DNA of 64,000 nucleotides from JAQVEM01 sp964616545 (lineage in GTDB: Bacteria > Actinomycetota > Humimicrobiia > Humimicrobiales > Humimicrobiaceae): assembly GCA_964616545.1 (NCBI GenBank), contig CAZTUA010000032.1:37061-101060 (forward strand). The letters run 5' to 3'. The position numbers and the translations under genes were made by a program. The first letter of the stretch is position 1; every line of letters begins with the position of its first letter. The notes under the pieces are model-generated. The model made no database searches. It was not told the origin of the DNA and was given only the letters and a program-made list of their open reading frames with translations. Shown one piece after another: positions 61,108-64,000 of the stretch.

Positions 61108-61938
61108 CTATTTATTCCTTCTCCTGATTATGTACTTATCAGTTTTACTATTTTTCTTCCGGGTCCTATACCCCAGTGTCGGTTTACCCCATGGAGTAAC
61201 AGGATTTCTTCCCGAACTCTTATTTTTACCTTCTCCGCCGCCATGCGGGTGGTCTATGGGATTCATTGCCGTTCCTCTTACCGTTGGCCTTATCCCCAGC
61301 CATCTTTTTCTTCCCGCCTTGCCCAGGTTAATTATTTCATGGGTAGTGTTGCCAACCTGTCCTATGCATGCCCTGCAATTTACTCCGACAAGCCTTACCT
61401 CGCCAGAAGGAAGCTTGATACTGGCATATTTTCCTTCCTTTGCAAGAAGCTGAGCGTCTGCTCCTGCCGATCTTGCCAGTTCTGCTCCTTTTCCTTCTTT
61501 TAGCTCTATGTTGTGAATTATCGTGCCAACAGGTATATTCTTTAGCGGCATTGCATTGCCCGGTTTGATATCCACTTTTTCTCCGGACATTAAAATATCT
61601 CCGACCTTCAGTTTTAGAGGTGCTATTATATAGCTTTTCCTGCCATCCCTGTAACTGAGCAGAGCAATTCTGGCACTTCTGTTCGGGTCGTACTCAATCG
61701 CTTCCACACGGGCTGGAATTCCGTCCCTTAATCTCTTATAATCTATAACCCTGTATAATCTTTTATGTCCCCCGCCGCTGTGCCTTCTTGTAATTCTGCC
61801 TTTATTATTTCTTCCGGCACCTTTTTTAAAAGACCTGGTAAGTGATTTCTCGGGCCTTTTTTTAGTTAAAACCGAAAAATCCGAAACTGTCCCAGATCTT
61901 CTACCGGGAGAAGTAGGTTTATATTTTTTAACAGCCAA
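61108..61938 (-). CDS. rplB: 50S ribosomal protein L2
   Basis: A 276-residue protein required near the peptidyl transferase centre. AVKKYKPTSPGRRSGTVSDF, GRNNKGRITRRHSGGGHKRLYR and the active-centre HPHGGGEGKN segment (here IDHPHGGGEGKNKSSGRNPVTPWG) are present. Confidence 0.97.
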   Translation of the reverse strand: MAVKKYKPTSPGRRSGTVSDFSVLTKKRPEKSLTRSFKKGAGRNNKGRITRRHSGGGHKRLYRVIDYKRLRDGIPARVEAIEYDPNRSARIALLSYRDGRKSYIIAPLKLKVGDILMSGEKVDIKPGNAMPLKNIPVGTIIHNIELKEGKGAELARSAGADAQLLAKEGKYASIKLPSGEVRLVGVNCRACIGQVGNTTHEIINLGKAGRKRWLGIRPTVRGTAMNPIDHPHGGGEGKNKSSGRNPVTPWGKPTLGYRTRKKNSKTDKYIIRRRNK

Positions 61939-61959
61939 CTTTCATACCTCCAGATAAAA

Positions 61960-62247
61960 TCAGACCGACTCAAAAAAATCAATCTTGTCTTTTTTACTCA
62001 AAGTAACCACAGCTCTCTTCCTGCGGGAACTCGTACCCACCGACCTGCCGAGTCTCTTCGGCTTTGGTTTAATATTTATGGTACTTATCTTTAAAACTTT
62101 GACTTTGAATATATCTTCAATAGCTTTTTTTATCTCACTCTTTTTTGCCCTTATATCAACAAAAAAAGAGTATCTTTTATTCTGAACTCCGGCATAACTT
62201 TTTTCCGATACCACCGGAGAGAGTATTATATCCCTTGGATCTTCCAT
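61960..62247 (-). CDS. rplW: 50S ribosomal protein L23
   Basis: A 95-residue tunnel-exit protein that forms part of the SRP and trigger factor dock. DIILSPVVSEKSYAG, VKVLKISTINIKPKPKRLG and VTLSKKDKIDFFE are visible. Its ATG shares one base with the rplD stop (TAATG). Confidence 0.96.
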   Translation of the reverse strand: MEDPRDIILSPVVSEKSYAGVQNKRYSFFVDIRAKKSEIKKAIEDIFKVKVLKISTINIKPKPKRLGRSVGTSSRRKRAVVTLSKKDKIDFFESV

Positions 62248-62876
62248 TACTTAGACCTCTCTATAAAATTATTCAGCGAACTTTTTGTAAACACTATGTA
62301 ATCTGCTGTCAGCATGATATAAGCATTCAATCCCCTTGCGCTTTCCACCATAACATTGCCTATATTTCTAAAAGATTTTACTTCATTATTATCCAGATTA
62401 TCAAAAACAATTAACACCCTGCTGCCATACAGATTAAGTTTCTGAAGTATTTCTGCTGCTTTTCTGGTTCCAGGGGTCTCAAACTCTATTTTATCCAGCA
62501 CAATAATTTTTTTATCTTTAAATTTTTCCGACAGCGCCATTAATCTTGACTGTTTTATCACTTTTTTATTCAATTTAAAAGAATAATTCCTCGGCTTCGG
62601 GCCAAAAACCACTCCTCCGCCTTTCCATATTGGAGACCTTATTGAACCTGCCCGGGCGTTCCCCGTACCTTTCTGTCTCCAGGGTTTTCTACCCCCGCCA
62701 CGTACCTCGCTCCTGTCTTTGGTTTTATGTGTACCGGCTCTCAATGAAGCAAGGTATCTTTTGACTTCATGGTACAGCACCTCGGAATTTATTTCCTTCT
62801 TTACCAGTTTGTCCGGTATGCTAATTTTTTCTAATTCTTTGCCTTCGGTATCTACAACACTCAGACTACCCATCAT
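62247..62876 (-). CDS. rplD: 50S ribosomal protein L4
   Basis: A 209-residue tunnel-lining protein. The extended loop GTHKTKDRSEVRGGGRKPWRQKGTGNARAGSIRSPIWKGGGVVFGPKPR-type segment (about 51-96) is the L4 signature. In some bacteria L4 also represses its own operon; nothing in the sequence here shows that. Confidence 0.97.
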   Translation of the reverse strand: MMGSLSVVDTEGKELEKISIPDKLVKKEINSEVLYHEVKRYLASLRAGTHKTKDRSEVRGGGRKPWRQKGTGNARAGSIRSPIWKGGGVVFGPKPRNYSFKLNKKVIKQSRLMALSEKFKDKKIIVLDKIEFETPGTRKAAEILQKLNLYGSRVLIVFDNLDNNEVKSFRNIGNVMVESARGLNAYIMLTADYIVFTKSSLNNFIERSK

Positions 62877-62900
62877 GTTCTCCTCGGAAACTTTAATCTA

Positions 62901-63524
62901 TTAAACTTTCTTTAAAAATATAAGGCTGCCCTTTGCACCGGGAACACTGCCTTTAACTAAAATTAAATTCTGGTCTTCAATAATATCAACTATCTCAGAG
63001 CCCCGGATTGTAACTTTTTTGTTACCCATCCTGCCGGGCATCTTTTTCCCTTTCATTATTCTCGACGGCGTGGCACACATTCCAACCGAACCCGTTATTC
63101 TGTGAGCATGAGAACCATGTGTCATTCTTCCCCGGTGAAAACCGTGCCTCTTTATTACACCGGCAAATCCCCTGCCCTTATTATTACCGGTTATCTTTAC
63201 TTTATCTCCTATTTTAAAAATTTTAAGGTCAAGGCTGTCTCCGGGTTTGTATTCCCTGTCAAATTCATCTACCCTGATCTCTCTTAAATACTTTTTTAAA
63301 TCCACCCTGTTTCTGGCAAATACACCTTTATGGGGTTTTGTGGCTTTCTTATCCTTAATCTCACCAAACCCTATTTTCAGGGCATTATAACCATCCTTTT
63401 GTTCATCTTTAACCTGGACCACCACGCACTGCTCGGCTTCTATCGCCGTTACATACAGGGCATTCCCCTTTTCATTAAATATCTGGGTGCATCCCAGTTT
63501 TTTACCATATATCGCATTTACCAT
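62901..63524 (-). CDS. rplC: 50S ribosomal protein L3
   Basis: A 207-residue protein close to the peptidyl transferase centre. IYGKKLGCTQIFNEKGN at the start, GRGFAGVIKRHGFHRGRMTHGSHAHR in the middle and GSVGMCATPSRIMKGKKMPGRMG are diagnostic. It follows rpsJ by 37 bases. Confidence 0.97.
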   Translation of the reverse strand: MVNAIYGKKLGCTQIFNEKGNALYVTAIEAEQCVVVQVKDEQKDGYNALKIGFGEIKDKKATKPHKGVFARNRVDLKKYLREIRVDEFDREYKPGDSLDLKIFKIGDKVKITGNNKGRGFAGVIKRHGFHRGRMTHGSHAHRITGSVGMCATPSRIMKGKKMPGRMGNKKVTIRGSEIVDIIEDQNLILVKGSVPGAKGSLIFLKKV

Positions 63525-63561
63525 CTTTACGCTACTTTCCGTAAAACATTTTTTTTATTAC

Positions 63562-63879
63562 TCAGGACTTTATTTCTATACCCACACCTGCAGGCAAACT
63601 TAACCTCATCAGCAGGTCCACCGTTTTGGGAGTGGGGTCTATAATATCTATAAGTCTTTTATGCGTCCTTATTTCAAAATGTTCCCTTGAATCCTTATTT
63701 ACATGCGGAGACCTTATAACACAGTATACATTCTTTTTATTGGGCAGCGGAACCGGGCCAGAAACCCTTGCACCGGAATTTTCGACGGCCTCCACTATTT
63801 TTTTTGCCGAACGGTCTATTATTTCATTATCATAAGCTTTTAATTTTATTCTAATTTTCTGACCTAATTTACCTGCCAT
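63562..63879 (-). CDS. rpsJ: 30S ribosomal protein S10
   Basis: A 105-residue protein, also the NusE antitermination factor. KIRIKLKAYDNEIIDRSAKKIVEAVENSGARVSGPVPLP and REHFEIRTHKRLIDI are typical. AGGAGG precedes the ATG. It is the first gene of the S10 operon here; tuf ends 44 bases upstream. Confidence 0.97.
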   Translation of the reverse strand: MAGKLGQKIRIKLKAYDNEIIDRSAKKIVEAVENSGARVSGPVPLPNKKNVYCVIRSPHVNKDSREHFEIRTHKRLIDIIDPTPKTVDLLMRLSLPAGVGIEIKS

Positions 63880-63923
63880 TATTATTTTTCCTCCTGCTTT
63901 TTATAACCCTTCTTTTCCACTGC

Positions 63924-64000
63924 CTACTCAATAATCTTTGTAACACTACCCGCTCCAATGGTCCTTCCGCCTTCACGTATGGCAAATCTCTGGCCTTCCT
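63924..64000 (-). CDS. tuf: Elongation factor Tu, C-terminal end only
   Basis: The window ends inside this gene. The 25 visible codons read EGQRFAIREGGRTIGAG, SVTKIIE and stop, the well-known C-terminus of EF-Tu. It is the last gene of a probable str operon (rpsL-rpsG-fusA-tuf) that would lie beyond position 64000. There is no obvious terminator in the 44 bases before rpsJ, so the ribosomal genes are likely read through. Confidence 0.95.
   Translation of the reverse strand, partial: EGQRFAIREGGRTIGAGSVTKIIE

Noticed and set aside
1..64000. tRNA, rRNA, CRISPR array, insertion sequence or prophage
   Set aside because: I saw no tRNA T-loop patterns in the gaps, no spaced direct repeats, no transposase or integrase reading frames and no phage gene.

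Overview
The window is a dense bacterial chromosome segment, AT-rich, with Shine-Dalgarno sites before most genes. Translation-apparatus details point to a Gram-positive-type lineage: zinc-ribbon S14 (type Z), four-Cys S4, zinc-type L36 and L24, four-Cys adenylate kinase, and the pair tmk-holB-ricT. The order rplQ-truA-rplM-rpsI-...-glmM-...-glmS-acpS-nnrDE-...-alr resembles the conserved Actinomycetota order, and IF1 has the 73-residue length seen in actinobacteria. My inference is a deep-branching, low-G+C, anaerobic actinobacterium-like organism; another Gram-positive-related phylum is possible. Oxygen-sensitive enzymes (class I two-subunit fumarase, NadA, a giant 2-hydroxyacyl-CoA dehydratase activase-like protein) fit anaerobic life.

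Layout. 1-2.3 kb: ricT (partial), holB and tmk on the minus strand. 2.5-9.3 kb: a BadF-type sugar kinase, a ROK repressor with a likely operator, and a 1430-residue activase/dehydratase-like iron-sulfur protein. 9.6-13.9 kb: an LppM-like lipoprotein, the two fumarase subunits on opposite strands overlapping tail to tail, and an archaeal-looking topoisomerase I. 14.1-17.6 kb: the nadABC operon for de novo NAD synthesis. 17.6-19.5 kb: an intergenic stretch with several potential RNA stems, a small ORF whose ribosome-binding site lies in a perfect hairpin, and mgtE. 19.5-25.9 kb: an oxidoreductase, an asparagine-synthetase-like protein without the glutaminase Cys, a patatin, and a lytic transglycosylase lipoprotein. 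25.9-26.7 kb: a VapBC-type pair. 27-31.6 kb: a sulfur amino acid operon (rrf2-metY-cysK-metX-metW) behind a striking palindromic operator.

31.8-36.1 kb holds an ACT protein, a DUF1287 pseudoenzyme candidate and a group of small membrane proteins and lipoproteins. 36.1-47.2 kb is a cell-wall and amino-sugar region: alr, CBS, nnrDE, acpS, glmS, divergent nagB, a nucleotidyltransferase, glmM, a left-handed beta-helix protein and a second PLP racemase. 47.2-64 kb is the S10-spc-alpha ribosomal cluster, all on the minus strand, from the tail of tuf through rpsJ to rpsI, without rpmD (L30) at its usual place.

The most notable observations are two genes whose best start codons are non-standard (infA at ATT, nagB at ATA), the convergent fumarase subunits, the unexplained RNA-like region before mgtE, and three recognisable enzyme or regulator families that have lost diagnostic residues. 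I found no tRNA, rRNA, CRISPR array, insertion sequence or prophage.
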